Positions 47,522 through 57,427 of a DNA stretch of 64,000 nucleotides are shown one piece after another; the first letter of the stretch is position 1, and each line of letters starts with the position of its first letter. Where the stretch lies: NCBI GenBank assembly GCA_014529385.2, contig CM043971.1, positions 98,907,985 through 98,971,984 of the forward strand, given 5' to 3'. The position numbers were made by a program, and so were the translations under genes. The notes under the pieces are model-generated. The model was not told the origin of the DNA, ran no database searches, and saw only the letters and a program-made list of their open reading frames with translations. Source of the stretch: Adiantum capillus-veneris (taxonomy: Eukaryota; Streptophyta; Polypodiopsida; Polypodiales; Pteridaceae).

Positions 47522-48070
47522 ATGGGAAGGACTGACTATGCCTACTCTCCCATGCAAGAAAACAAGAAAACAAGTCTTGGGCTGATGTATGTGGTAGTAA
47601 TGTGGCTTCTAATTCTTCACTCATGCAAAACAAAGAATGTTGAGAATGTGGATGTGGAGGAGTTGAAGGAACGGGAGCGACATTCCAAGAACATTGTTAT
47701 TCATGGAATTCCCGAAGAGAAGCTAGAGACACGTCCTTCTCTTTCCATTGTTATTGAAGATCTCTTCAAAACCCACTTTGGCATGTCCGAAGTTATGGTC
47801 TATGGAGCACACAGAGTGGGGAAGCAAGGAGCTCCTCGCTCAGGAGAACGGCCAATTGTATGCACCATGCCGGATGAGACCAAGCGAAAGATTATCCTTG
47901 ATAATAGTTGGATCTATTTGAGGGATACAAAATGTTTTGTATGTGAAGATCACACTATTAAGCAACAAAATGTGCATCATAAGGCATATGAGGAAAAGAA
48001 TAAGAAAAACAAGGAGATCTCTCATGAAGAAAATGTGTCCAAGGAGGAGGCAAGTCCCTCGAGCAAATAG
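47522..48070 (+). CDS. LINE E ORF1: L1-ORF1p-like protein
   Basis: An open 182-codon frame. The recognisable part starts at HSKNIVIHGIPEEKLETRPS, with AHRVGKQGAPRSGERPIVC, DETKRKIILDNSWIYLRDTK and a Lys/Glu-rich end. It corresponds to the RRM-type domain of L1 ORF1 proteins ('skNivi+GipE', RVGK, 'RPiiv', 'K..IL'). An N-terminal coiled coil expected for the family is missing or only partly present, so the start is uncertain. It ends at TAG 48068-48070, and the next codons are in the same frame as the endonuclease, with no ATG. Confidence 0.6.
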   Translation: MGRTDYAYSPMQENKKTSLGLMYVVVMWLLILHSCKTKNVENVDVEELKERERHSKNIVIHGIPEEKLETRPSLSIVIEDLFKTHFGMSEVMVYGAHRVGKQGAPRSGERPIVCTMPDETKRKIILDNSWIYLRDTKCFVCEDHTIKQQNVHHKAYEEKNKKNKEISHEENVSKEEASPSSK

Positions 48071-50300
48071 GGATGTGTGACCTATGAGACCGAGTTACAA
48101 TTGAAAATATGCTTTTGGAATTGTAATGGATACCCATGGAATGCGGGGATTGGCATTGATGAACTAACAAGCAAAGCCGATGTTGTACTTCTTGTTGAAA
48201 CTTGGGAGCATGATACACAAAGGATTAACGGCTTGGAGAATTATAATATTCATTGATGTGGTCAAAGAACCTTAAGCAACGAAGAGGACAAGGACGGGTA
48301 GCATGTATGTATGGTTAAGAAAGGATCGGAAGATTTTGTATCAATTGTGAAAGATGACAAGTACAAACGTTATGTATGGCTAAAAATTATGACACCAAAA
48401 AGAGCACCCATTTTTGTAGCCGGTTGCTACATTCCTCATCATGATTCTCCCTTTTATACTTGCATGGATAGAGATCAGCCATTTTTTGATTTAGAAGAGG
48501 ACATTGCTTATTTTAAAGGTCAAGGTGATGTTATTGTATTTGGGGATATGAATAGGAAGTTCACTTGTATGATTGTTCTTCAATGGATGAGAAAGAGCCG
48601 GATCACTATAGAAAGTTACTTTTACACATGTGTAATAGCACGGGTATGCTCATTGCCAATGGTGTATCTTTGTGGAGTGGAAGCAATGGATTTACATGTA
48701 GGAGACATAATGGGGATAGTGTGAATGCTACTCTCCGAAGCTATCATGTATCACATAAAGAGTTTTGTGTTTGGCCAATGGACCCCGGAATCCGACCATC
48801 GCACCTTATGTATTGACCTTTCATGTGGAGAAGCAACTAAGCATGATAATTTTTTAGCCAAAGGAAAGAGAAATTATCACTATGTATGGATTTCAAACGG
48901 GCACCAATGTACATTGAAATGGTTGAGCAAAAATTATGGATGAAGAAGCTTCAATATGATGCACCATTGGAAACTAAATGAGAAGCTTTCAAGAAAGTTA
49001 TTTGTTCTTGTGCCAAATAATGCTTTTCTGTAAAGCATCTCCATAGTATCAACAAAGATAGATCACACAAAAGGTGGTTTGATAAATAAGGTCAAGATGC
49101 TCGAAAGTCCTTGATAAAGCTTGATGCAACTATGGACAAAGACAACTATCAAAGTCATTTGCATACATGCAAGGCATTGATTCAAAAGAAGAGAAGAAGA
49201 TGGGAAGTAAAGCAATAAATTTTTCAAGTCCAAGAAAAGGCACGTGCATGTGGAAGATTTTGGAGAAACTTGAGGGGCAAGCGAGTTGAGAATTTTGGTA
49301 ACTTGAGTCTTGTGGATATGTACACACATTATAGGCAATTATATGAGCAAACAAATGCTAAAAAAATGCCATTTTATGGTTCACTCCCATGTATGTCCTC
49401 CTTTTTTACTATTGAGGATGTATGTGGTGGGCTTGAAAAGTTGGCTGCTCGTAAAGCGGGAGATCTTCAAGGTATCAAGCCGGAGATGATCAAATGGACG
49501 GGAGATTTTACTCATGAGTGGATGTGTGATATGTTCAACCTTGCACTTCAACATGGTATGCCTTATGATTGGAGTACTAATTGGGTTAAGCCTTTGCACA
49601 AAGGAGGGGATGTAAAGAATATAAACAACTACCAGACTATAATGATTGGGTCTCTTATGGCAAAGTTGTTTGGGTGCATAATGGAGATGAAATTGAGTGA
49701 TTGGGCTGAAGATAATGACAAGCGTGCAAAGTGACAAGCGGGTTTTCGTCGATGCCATAGCACCATTGCAAGACATAAAGAAGTGGTTTGGGAGATGGGA
49801 TGCATTACAATTGCTACATGATGCTTCAATTGACTCCCAAGTGAATGAAGCTTTTCTACAACGCCAATGTATTACGGCTTGGGAGAAATCCGGTGGGTCA
49901 CGCTTCATACATTACACCACCTATATTGCCCCCAACTACAAAACCATGTTCTTCGCTGAAAGAGGAAACCGTACTCACACTTACATGCTTGAGCCTATCC
50001 CCTTGTCGGCGATACGCACTATCACAGCCATTCGGCTTAGCTCCCATTCCTTCGATGCAAGATAGGGCGTTGGGGCAATGGAGAAGAGTCAAATCGACTA
50101 TGCACATTATGCTCACTGCAAGTTCGAGAGTCTGAGTACCACACACTACGAGAGTGCTCATCTTTTGGTCACATCCGAACTTGTTTCTCTCACATTTTCA
50201 GCCATAACTTAGACCTCCACACTTTCCTCTCCCAACCAAAGTGTGGGCTCTCATTGCGACTCTCACCAGCCATACACATACTACATCACATGTAACTTTG
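48071..50300 (+). pseudogene. LINE E ORF2: endonuclease plus partial reverse transcriptase
   Basis: Starts in frame after the ORF1 stop: KICFWNCNGYPWNAG, LLVETWEHD, VAGCYIPHHDSPFY, VIVFGDMN near 48535 and SDHRTLCIDL near 48797, the four motif blocks of an APE endonuclease. Stops lie near 48254 and 48299 and a frameshift near 48560. RT begins with the block around NWVKPLHKGGDVKNINNYQT and KLSDWAEDNDKRAK (49270-49734), then QAGFRRCHSTI. After about 49800 the sequence jumps to the C-terminal region, so the palm with the YxDD motif is deleted. The end carries a Cys cluster (LCTLCSLQVRESEYHTLREC). Confidence 0.7.
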
Positions 50301-50361
50301 GTCCCATAATTCATATTTGACCTCCGAGGACGATAATAAAATCTATCTATCTATCTATCTC

Positions 50362-51030
50362 GCTACCATTGGTACACTTTTGATGTCGCTCTTTCCCACT
50401 CCGGGTCCCTCTCCACAAGTAATACATATTCTAGGATTCTACACTTGGAAAACATATCATTTTTTTTGTAAAAATCTGCACACATTCCATGCAAATCAAT
50501 ACAAATGTCCTTATGAGTGCACATGATTGCTTGATCGCCTTTGAACCCATGAACCTAGAAACATAAAATCCATACCTTATGTTTCTTTTCAAAATACACT
50601 CGGTGAATGTCAAACCAACAAACCCACAACATAACAAGTAGCAAGTAACATTCTTAGACAAATGACAAGAGTACACAAGGTCGAGTGATAATTGAAAACA
50701 TGATATGGAAAAACTGACGAGAATCTTAGATGTAAGTGTTCTTTTTTATCTCAATACCCCTCTAATTTGTGGAAATTTCCCAAAATGCCCCCAATATCTT
50801 GTCATAAATTTCCAAAATACCCCTCACACAAAATTAGAGGGGTATTTTGGTAATTTTTCGTAAAGATATATATCTTCTTACTTCAATTGTAAAACCGCTA
50901 AAACTCTAAACATTTGTATTAAAACCGCTAAAACTGTAAACATTTGTATTAAAACCAAGAAATTCTTCGTGTTTTGACCTAAAAACAAAGAACGTTTAAA
51001 TGCTTCACATGCAAGGGTAGGTCTAATAAG
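50362..51030. other. no gene recognised; small inverted and tandem repeats
   Basis: AT-rich. Contains an inverted repeat at 50753-50846 and a roughly 30-bp tandem repeat (AAAACCGCTAAAACT.TAAA unit, about 2.2 copies) at 50891-50957. Confidence 0.6.
50753..50846. repeat. inverted repeat with arms of about 19 bp
   Basis: AATACCCCTCTAATTTGT at 50753-50770 is matched in reverse complement by CACAAAATTAGAGGGGTATT at 50827-50846, with one bulged base and a spacer of about 56 bp. No 2-bp TA duplication typical of a Stowaway MITE was established. Confidence 0.6.
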
Positions 51031-51035
51031 TATAG

Positions 51036-51262
51036 TGTTGGGGTAAAGGAGCTACGCCTTTGCCCGGGGTTGGACGTCCGGTGTTCGACCGCCCGCCCAC
51101 TATGTATACACACTTCCTTATTCTTTCTATACATAAGAATAAGGAGCACCTCACTCACTTGAGTTACTTCCCGAGGTTGCTCCACCAAATTGTACTCCTC
51201 CCCTTCCTTGCACGCACCACACCGTGCATGCATGCACGCATCCACGCACACACGCACTCACA
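51036..51262 (+). repeat. element Y 5' LTR, 227 bp
   Basis: Contains the CAC/CACGCA-rich stretch (about 51195-51255) that the 3' LTR lacks. Confidence 0.85.
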
Positions 51263-51264
51263 AT

Positions 51265-51276
51265 TGGTATTAGAGC
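51265..51276 (+). other. element Y primer binding site
   Basis: TGGTATTAGAGC, one mismatch to the initiator-Met tRNA complement. Confidence 0.8.
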
Positions 51277-52679
51277 TACGATAGTGAGCGGCGTGCGCAA
51301 CGGCTTTCCGACGAGATGGAAGCGATGGAGCTCGGCTATGGCGGCTTGAGCTTGGCGGTAGTGGAGAGATCAAGAAAGCTTAGAAGCTTTGTGAGAATGC
51401 AATGGGAGCTTGTGAGCTCAATTGAGAGTGATGTATGCTCTTGTGGAAGCTCAAAAAGGAGTGTGGAAGATTGTGTGTAAGTGAAGGTGCTGTCCTAAAA
51501 ATTATGCACGCAGTAGCATTGTTTTCTGATTCGGTTTTCTCCTTATAGAATGCAGATCTGAGCATTCCACTCACTACTCCCATTTGTTTCGACGTGGCCT
51601 ACAACTTTGCAGAAGAAAGTTTTTGTGAATTCCTTACCGTTTTGCTGATATTCAGCTTAGACTAACTGTATACAAAAATTGCAGGTTTTCTGTTTTCACA
51701 TAGTGTGCAAGTTTGATGCACTTTTGGAAACACGAAATATGCTCCAAGTGGGTGCATAAATTTTGACCTGAAGATGAAATTTAAGCTTGTGCAGAGCTTG
51801 TGGTTTGAGGGTTTTTGGTAGATTTGGGCAACGAAGTACGGAGGCGTTTACTCGCTAACAAAACGGTCTCTTGAGAGAGACGGTTTTTGGAGCACACAGG
51901 TGGAGCTTCTTTCACAGGTTTTCACAGGATAATTTGGTAGTGATTTTGTGCTTGGATTCATCGTCTTTGCGCATGGTTTGCATATGGTGATGGCACAAGG
52001 TTGATGCTTATTGTATATGCATTTTGGCGAGCACTTTCGAGTGTCGGTGAGCTCTCCTAAGAGCATTGTTTTCGCATTGATCAAATTTCCGGATTGCAAC
52101 GCTTGTGTATGTGTGGTCACTCCGTTGATGTACGTTGAGTGCGGATTGCCATTGTATGTGAAAATGTGGAGCCATTTTGGAATTTTTACTCATTGGCATT
52201 GAGTAGTGTTATGGTTTGTGGTAGAGATTGTACTTGAGTTTTTGCTTAATTTTTAGGAAAAACTCTGCTGGATTTTTCCCAGATTCGATGTTGCTTTCCA
52301 CGTCATACCATGTCGTGAGTGGTTTAGCACTTTTTCTAGTGGGACACTTGGTTGTGTGCGACTTGCCGATGGTTTCGTGTTTGACATTGTAGGTGCATGA
52401 GACGTTTTTTTGTCTTTGCCTAGTGGTGCGTCATACACGCTACGACATGTGTGCTACGTTCCTCAGCTGAGATAGAGCTTGATCTCAATGAGACAGTTGG
52501 CAATTTTTGGTTGTCAGATATTGCTTAGAGAGCAATCTTTCCAGATACATTGCGGATCAGTAGTAATTTCCAGAGGAGCCCGCAGCGGCGTGGTATATCC
52601 TATGCATGTGTTTGAGGTTTGAGACAGCGTAGTCAGTTTTGTTGCTGGCATGCGTTCACTGAGAGACGAGACGTTTCTC

Positions 52680-53315
52680 TTTGCCAATGATCTATATCAT
52701 GCTCAAGAGACAGAGTATATAGTGTGCAGGATGTGCAGGTAGACTCTATAGAGACAGAGGTAGAGCGATAGTGCTCTAGCACGACACAATAGGCGTTGTC
52801 AGAGTTTGTGCAGTCAGAGGTAGACCATGTCTGCTCCCTTGAGACATAGACACAGATGAAAGATATGGAGTTTTTCGACATGCTCATGCTAGAGGCTGAT
52901 GAGTTGATGTCAGGATACACAGTTCGGCCTATGGATGAGAGGGACGTAGCTACCCCACTGTCGGCAGTGACACATCCATACGCGATGAGTAGTCCTGATG
53001 ATGCAGTACATGCACATAGTGCAAGAGAGGCTAGGACAACCATGTTTGCACATATTTCTTCAGCGTTCGAGCGTCATGTGCGACCTACTTGTGTTGAGAC
53101 CCGACCTAGCAGCTGCAATGGGAGCATTTGCAGCAGGGATAGTGAGTCATATGGTGGCTGACACTAGCATGATGCTTCGTGGAGCTTTGCAGTCCATACA
53201 AAGTTGTCTCCAGGATTTACATGCAGGCTCTAGCATAAGTACGCACACTCGCCTACCACTAGAGCCGATACGGCTGCGTGCAGATCGACAGAGTGAGCCC
53301 ATGGGCATAGGTTGA
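52680..53315 (+). pseudogene. element Y ORF, relative of the element X ORF
   Basis: Unknown function. Pieces in order: a degenerate, stop-containing start (VQVDSIETEVER), MKDMEFFDMLMLEADELMS in one frame (52856-53090), and after a frameshift near 53090 the best-conserved part: LRPDLAAAMGAFAAGIVSHM, MLRGALQSIQSCLQDLHAGS and a final SEPMGIG with TGA at 53313-53315. It matches the X ORF in FFDML/FLDML, RPD[IL]AAA[VM]GAFAA, RG.LQ and the GIG terminus. The broken frame shows this copy is dead. Confidence 0.5.
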
Positions 53316-53370
53316 GAGAGTCTCTCACAAAGTTTCTTGTACATACTAGTAGTTTAGCTAGCAGGTCTCA

Positions 53371-53393
53371 CTTATCGGCGCATCGCCTTTAAG
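53371..53393 (+). other. hairpin abutting the polypurine tract of element Y
   Basis: CTTA-TC-GGCG-CAT-CGCC-TT-TAAG: two paired segments (4 bp each) around a 2x2 internal loop, at the same place as the hairpin of element X but with different paired bases. Confidence 0.5.
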
Positions 53394-53401
53394 TGGGAGA
53401 T

Positions 53402-53556
53402 TGTTGGAATAAAGGCGCTACGTCTTTGCCTGGGGCCGGATGTCCGGTGTCCGATCGCCCACCCACTGTGTATACACACTTCCTTATTCTTTCTATACAT
53501 AAGAATAAGGAGCACCTCACTCACTTGAGTTACTTCTTGAGGTTGCTCCACTCACA
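53402..53556 (+). repeat. element Y 3' LTR, 155 bp, internally deleted
   Basis: The same start and end as the left LTR; about 72 bp are missing before the terminal CTCACA. Confidence 0.85.
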
Positions 53557-53761
53557 TATAGAAGAAGAATAGTAAAAAAAGATGAAGAGAGAATATGTGT
53601 GCCCCCAAGTTAATGTCCCCTCTTCAACAATCCATAAGATGATGAGAGAGAATGGGTACCCACATCTTTAATTTGTATTTTTCTTGATTAGGATAAGATA
53701 CTTTCATTTCCAAAGTGAAAGGTTATTGTAGTTGATAATTATAAAAATAACAATTTTGACC

Positions 53762-53763
<2 letters not shown>

Positions 53764-53824
<61 letters not shown>
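53764..53824. repeat. (CT)n microsatellite
   Basis: About 30 CT units. Confidence 0.95.
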
Positions 53825-53826
<2 letters not shown>

Positions 53827-54164
53827 GTGCGCGCACACACAAAGTGATTGCACATTCTTCTCTTTGTAAAGGTCATGCGCTTGTGTGCACGAGGCAACAA
53901 TGTTGTTCATCACTGAGGTGTGCATCTCTTTTTGTTTGTCTCGTGTGCGCGCACTATTGCCTCATGCACACAAGCACATGACCTACTCCTTTGTAACATT
54001 AAGCAATGAAGACATAGAGACAGAGTGTAGCCCCTAGTTAATTCCTCTCTTAAATACTCTATAAAAAGAAGGAAAAAACATTGACTTTGCCATGTGGTCC
54101 AATTCAACAAGTGTAATCCAACAGTTCACGAAAAATTGCTCGCAACAAGCTCAATCCAATGGTC

Positions 54165-54371
54165 CACAATTGCTCCGAAGAGTTCAAGAGTCTACTACTA
54201 AAGGGGCATTCAAATTGCACACCAAAGACCGCCCACAATTTCTCCGAAGAGTTCAAGAGTCTACTTCTAAATGGGCATTCAGATTGCACGCCAAAGACCA
54301 CCCACAATTGCTCCGAAGAGTTCAAGAGTCTACTACGAAAGGGGCATTCAGATTGCACGCCAAAGACTGCC
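54165..54371. repeat. 69-bp tandem repeat, three copies
   Basis: Units at 54165-54233, 54234-54302 and 54303-54371, beginning CACAATT(G/T)CTCCGAAGAG, with a handful of differences between copies. The period is a multiple of three and the plus strand stays open through all three units (23-residue unit around LLRRVQESTTKGAF), but no gene context supports translation. Confidence 0.9.
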
Positions 54372-55303
54372 CGTAAAGGAAACGCACTAAGGTGGCACTG
54401 AACAAGTGGTTGATAAAAAGGTGCACGGGCTTTTGGACCCATGCAAAACCAGGGGGCCTCATACCTCCGAACATGCAGGTGGGTTTTTGTGGACGAGCTT
54501 TGATCCCTCACCCTCGTGCTGGAGAGGGTTGAGATATAGCTAGTGACCACTACGCCAAACTTGATTGGCTATTTCAGGGTTGCTATTTTTTATTATAAAA
54601 TTTCACATGTAGTATACTCCTACGGGCTCGTCTTTACTATATTCAATTTCTTCAGCAGATTCCCTTGAATCCAATACTTTCCTCCTAAGGAGAACCTCAT
54701 CTAAAATGGGAGCGCAGGTGCCTTTGCGCTCGACGTTGCAGTGAGTGGGGATTCGTTATTTAAAAAAAGAAAAACATGGGTTCCTTGCCCTGCCTGATCC
54801 CCGCCTCTGCTCTTGCTTCGTCACTGACCCCCCCCCCCCCCTTCTCCTCTTTCCATTTCCTTTCCTTCCAGTTCCTGCGCAGCATTGTGCTTGGGAGCCC
54901 GCCTTGCAGCACCCCTAGTTATGTTTGCCAGCGGGGATCTTTGACGATTCTTCTTAATAAAAATTTTAAAATGATTGGGTACCACATACTACTAGGCCAA
55001 GAAATAAGGAAAATTCCAAATGTCCCTTCTTCAGAGAGGGGCTTATGCATTTGAAGTTGAAGCCAACTGCAAATACAAATGCAGGTAATGAGTTGGCCTT
55101 CGACAACGACGGGTTCTGACACACAACGACCTGCGGTTTCTTTGGCTCCTTGAACATGTGAATTTGCACGGCAGGGAGGATGGCACAACTCGCCCAATGT
55201 ATGTGTCTATCTTTCTAGCAGATCTTTAGCCGGCGTAGCCAAGCCTCCCTTCGCCTTTCCTATTCGGTGAAAAAATGAAACTTGAAAGCTTCTTACTCCT
55301 TCA

Positions 55304-57427
55304 ATGGCTGGGCTGCCCACAACCGTTGGTGGCCTTGTTTCTTTTCTGCAAAAGTGCAGAAAAGAGAAGGACTTGGCATCTGCCAAAGAATTGTATGCCC
55401 ATATCCGCAAATATGGCATGGAATCTCAGACAACTGTTGGAAATCATCTGGTCCCCACGCTTGCAGACTGTGGAGCTCTTGATGAGGCTAGCCAGATTTT
55501 TGACAATTTATCATACCGGAATGAGCGCTCTTGGACGGCTCTCATGTCCTGTTATATTGACCGTAGCGAGCCGCAGCATGCACTCACCCTGTACAAAAAA
55601 ATGCAACACAATCATGTCACTCCCAGTACCTTCACCCTTGTTGTTGCTCTGAAAGCTTGTGCTGGGTTGAAAGATTGGGCCAAAGGTCAGAAAATTCATA
55701 AAGAGATTGTATATACTGGTTATGAAAAAGATATTTTTATCGGCAATGCTCTCGTTGACATGTACGCAAAGTGTGGGTCATTCTTGGATGCATTGGGAGC
55801 CTTTAGAATATTGCAAGGCCGGGATGTTGTGACTTGGACTGCAGTCATAACTGGCTATGTAGAACATGGGCAGTTTGAAGAAGCAGTGAATTGCGTTGAT
55901 GTGATGCAAGAAGATGGTGTTTCACCCAATGCGGTGACCTTTGTTTGCATTTTGAGAGCTGTTGCAGGTACCGGCTCACTTTGTAAGGGTCTTGAAGTTC
56001 ATACCCAGGTTGTGTTATGCGGCTTTGAAGGAGATCAAGCTGTTGGAAACACATTGATCGGATTGTACGGCAAATGTGGCTCTCTTTCATGTGCACAAGA
56101 GATTTTCAACAAGCTACTTTTTCACGATCACATTTCTTGGAATGCATTGATTACTGGTTATGCTGAACATGATCTTTGTGAAGATGTGCTCAAAGCATAT
56201 GAGCAGATGCAATTTGAGGGTGTCTCCCCTGATGCAGTAACGCTCAATTGTGCACTGAAAGCAAGCGGCAGCCTGGGAGCTTTAGATGTGGGCCAGATAA
56301 TACATGCAGATATTACAGCAAAAGGACTCGAAGATCACATTATTGGAAATGCTGTGGTAGACATGTATGCTAAATGCAGCATGATGGATGATGCACATCA
56401 GGCTCTCGTGAAGCTCCCTTCACGAGATGTAGTATCATGGAACGCTCTAATTCTAGGATATGCTGAAGAAGCGTTGGGTGAGCAAGCTTTTAGATGCCTT
56501 GAGAAGATGCAGGAAGATCATGTTGCGCCGGATCCAGTCACCTACATTAGTACTTTGAAGGCATGTAATGGCAAGGGAGGAGCTCTAGATAGGGGGCAAT
56601 ACCTGCACAGAGGATTGACTCTTTTAGGATGTGAGCAGAATACGATCGTTGGCAGTGCCTTGGTGGACATGTATGCCAAAGTTGGGATGCTTGTAGATGC
56701 TCAGAAGATCTTTGACAACTTGGCTAGTCGACAAGTTATGGTTTGGTCTGCACTTATTGCCGGGTATGCCGAGCGTGGATCTTGTTTGATGGCACTAAAT
56801 TGCTATACCAAGATGCAAGCCGAGGGTATTTCTCCTGACCCTGGCATGTTTGTCTGCCTTCTAAAAGCCTTCAAAACTGTTGGAGCGCTGTTTATCGTCC
56901 ATGAACTGCATAGTGATATTGTTCAAAGAGGATACGAGCAAGATCTTTTGGTTTGCGGCATTTTGGTAGATGTATATGCAAACTATGGCTCACTTTTGGA
57001 AGCACAAAAGGTGTTTGATGCCCTCCCTTTGAGGGATGTTGTCTCCTGGAGCACCATGATAAGGGGATATGGCATGAACCACGAGGGATGTACTGCTGTT
57101 AAGTGTTTTGAGAGCATGCAGGATGAAGGTGTAAAGTTGGACGATATCACATTTTTATGTCTTCTTTCTGCATGTAGTCGTGCACGCCTGACAGTAAAGG
57201 GTCAAGAGCTCTTTTCCACGATGAGAGGGAAGCACGGTTTTATTCCTAGTGTAGAACACTATGCATGCATGGTGGATCTGCTGGCAAAGTCAGGGCATTT
57301 GTATGAAGCTGAAAAGTATGTGGAAGGCATGTCTTGCCCCCCTGTATTGACAACATTGCTCACAGCATGCAATTTTCATGGAGAAGCATACCTAGGACAA
57401 AAATGCTTTCAACGGCTTACACAGTAA
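55304..57427 (+). CDS. PLS-type pentatricopeptide repeat (PPR) protein, 707 aa, intronless
   Basis: An uninterrupted frame built almost entirely of PPR motifs in the P-L-S arrangement, period about 100 residues: (I)GNALVDMYAKCGS..DA, then GRDVVTWTAVITGYVEHGQF, then MQEDGVSPNAVTFVCILRA. Five to six such triplets follow (VSWNALI at several positions, ending VSWSTMIRGYGMNHEG). Such proteins bind single-stranded RNA in chloroplasts or mitochondria and act in editing, splicing or stability. The C-terminus (PSVEHYACMVDLLAKSGHLY ... LLTACNFHGEAYLGQKCFQR) enters an E1-like segment and stops, so the E2 and DYW domains are absent. The start is the first ATG after an in-frame TGA about 24 nt upstream. 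No obvious transit peptide was seen, so organelle targeting is inferred from the family only. The RNA target is unknown. Confidence 0.93.
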   Translation: MAGLPTTVGGLVSFLQKCRKEKDLASAKELYAHIRKYGMESQTTVGNHLVPTLADCGALDEASQIFDNLSYRNERSWTALMSCYIDRSEPQHALTLYKKMQHNHVTPSTFTLVVALKACAGLKDWAKGQKIHKEIVYTGYEKDIFIGNALVDMYAKCGSFLDALGAFRILQGRDVVTWTAVITGYVEHGQFEEAVNCVDVMQEDGVSPNAVTFVCILRAVAGTGSLCKGLEVHTQVVLCGFEGDQAVGNTLIGLYGKCGSLSCAQEIFNKLLFHDHISWNALITGYAEHDLCEDVLKAYEQMQFEGVSPDAVTLNCALKASGSLGALDVGQIIHADITAKGLEDHIIGNAVVDMYAKCSMMDDAHQALVKLPSRDVVSWNALILGYAEEALGEQAFRCLEKMQEDHVAPDPVTYISTLKACNGKGGALDRGQYLHRGLTLLGCEQNTIVGSALVDMYAKVGMLVDAQKIFDNLASRQVMVWSALIAGYAERGSCLMALNCYTKMQAEGISPDPGMFVCLLKAFKTVGALFIVHELHSDIVQRGYEQDLLVCGILVDVYANYGSLLEAQKVFDALPLRDVVSWSTMIRGYGMNHEGCTAVKCFESMQDEGVKLDDITFLCLLSACSRARLTVKGQELFSTMRGKHGFIPSVEHYACMVDLLAKSGHLYEAEKYVEGMSCPPVLTTLLTACNFHGEAYLGQKCFQRLTQ

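Larger units (their letters stand above)
47380..50361 (+). mobile_element. LINE E, second non-LTR family, internally deleted
   Basis: It has an ORF1 of L1-ORF1p type, an APE endonuclease and part of RT, with most of the RT core missing, then a C-terminal region and a 3' end GACCTCCGAGGACGATAATA followed by AAATCTATCT in an (ATCT)n tail. It is related to LINE A-D in organisation (same ORF junction, same IMIGSLMAKL-type RT block, similar 3' terminal motif) but clearly a different family. The 5' border is placed where the LARD-like LTR ends and is uncertain. Confidence 0.75.
51036..53556 (+). mobile_element. small LTR retroelement Y, 2,521 bp, non-autonomous
   Basis: The left LTR 51036-51262 (227 bp) and right LTR 53402-53556 (155 bp) start TGTTGG and end CTCACA. 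A perfect 5-bp duplication TATAG flanks the element (51031-51035 and 53557-53561). PBS TGGTATTAGAGC (51265-51276) has one mismatch from the initiator-Met site, and the polypurine tract is AAGTGGGAGAT at 53391-53401. The right LTR lacks about 72 bp present near the end of the left LTR. As in element X, the interior lacks gag and pol but encodes a related ORF. The LTR sequences of X and Y are otherwise different. Confidence 0.9.
53562..55303. other. upstream region of the PPR gene; no gene recognised
   Basis: Holds a (CT)n array (53764-53824), a three-copy 69-bp tandem repeat (54165-54371) and a C run near 54828-54841. The promoter and 5' UTR of the PPR gene must lie in its right part. A TATAAAA at about 54594 is present but 700 bp from the start codon, so I do not call it a promoter. 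Confidence 0.6.

Noticed and set aside
54165-54371. CRISPR-like array of direct repeats
   Set aside because: Contiguous 69-bp units without spacers, in a plant nuclear context; it is a minisatellite.
54590-54600. TATAAAA as PPR gene promoter
   Set aside because: About 700 bp from the start codon, with no supporting elements; such motifs are common in AT-rich DNA.
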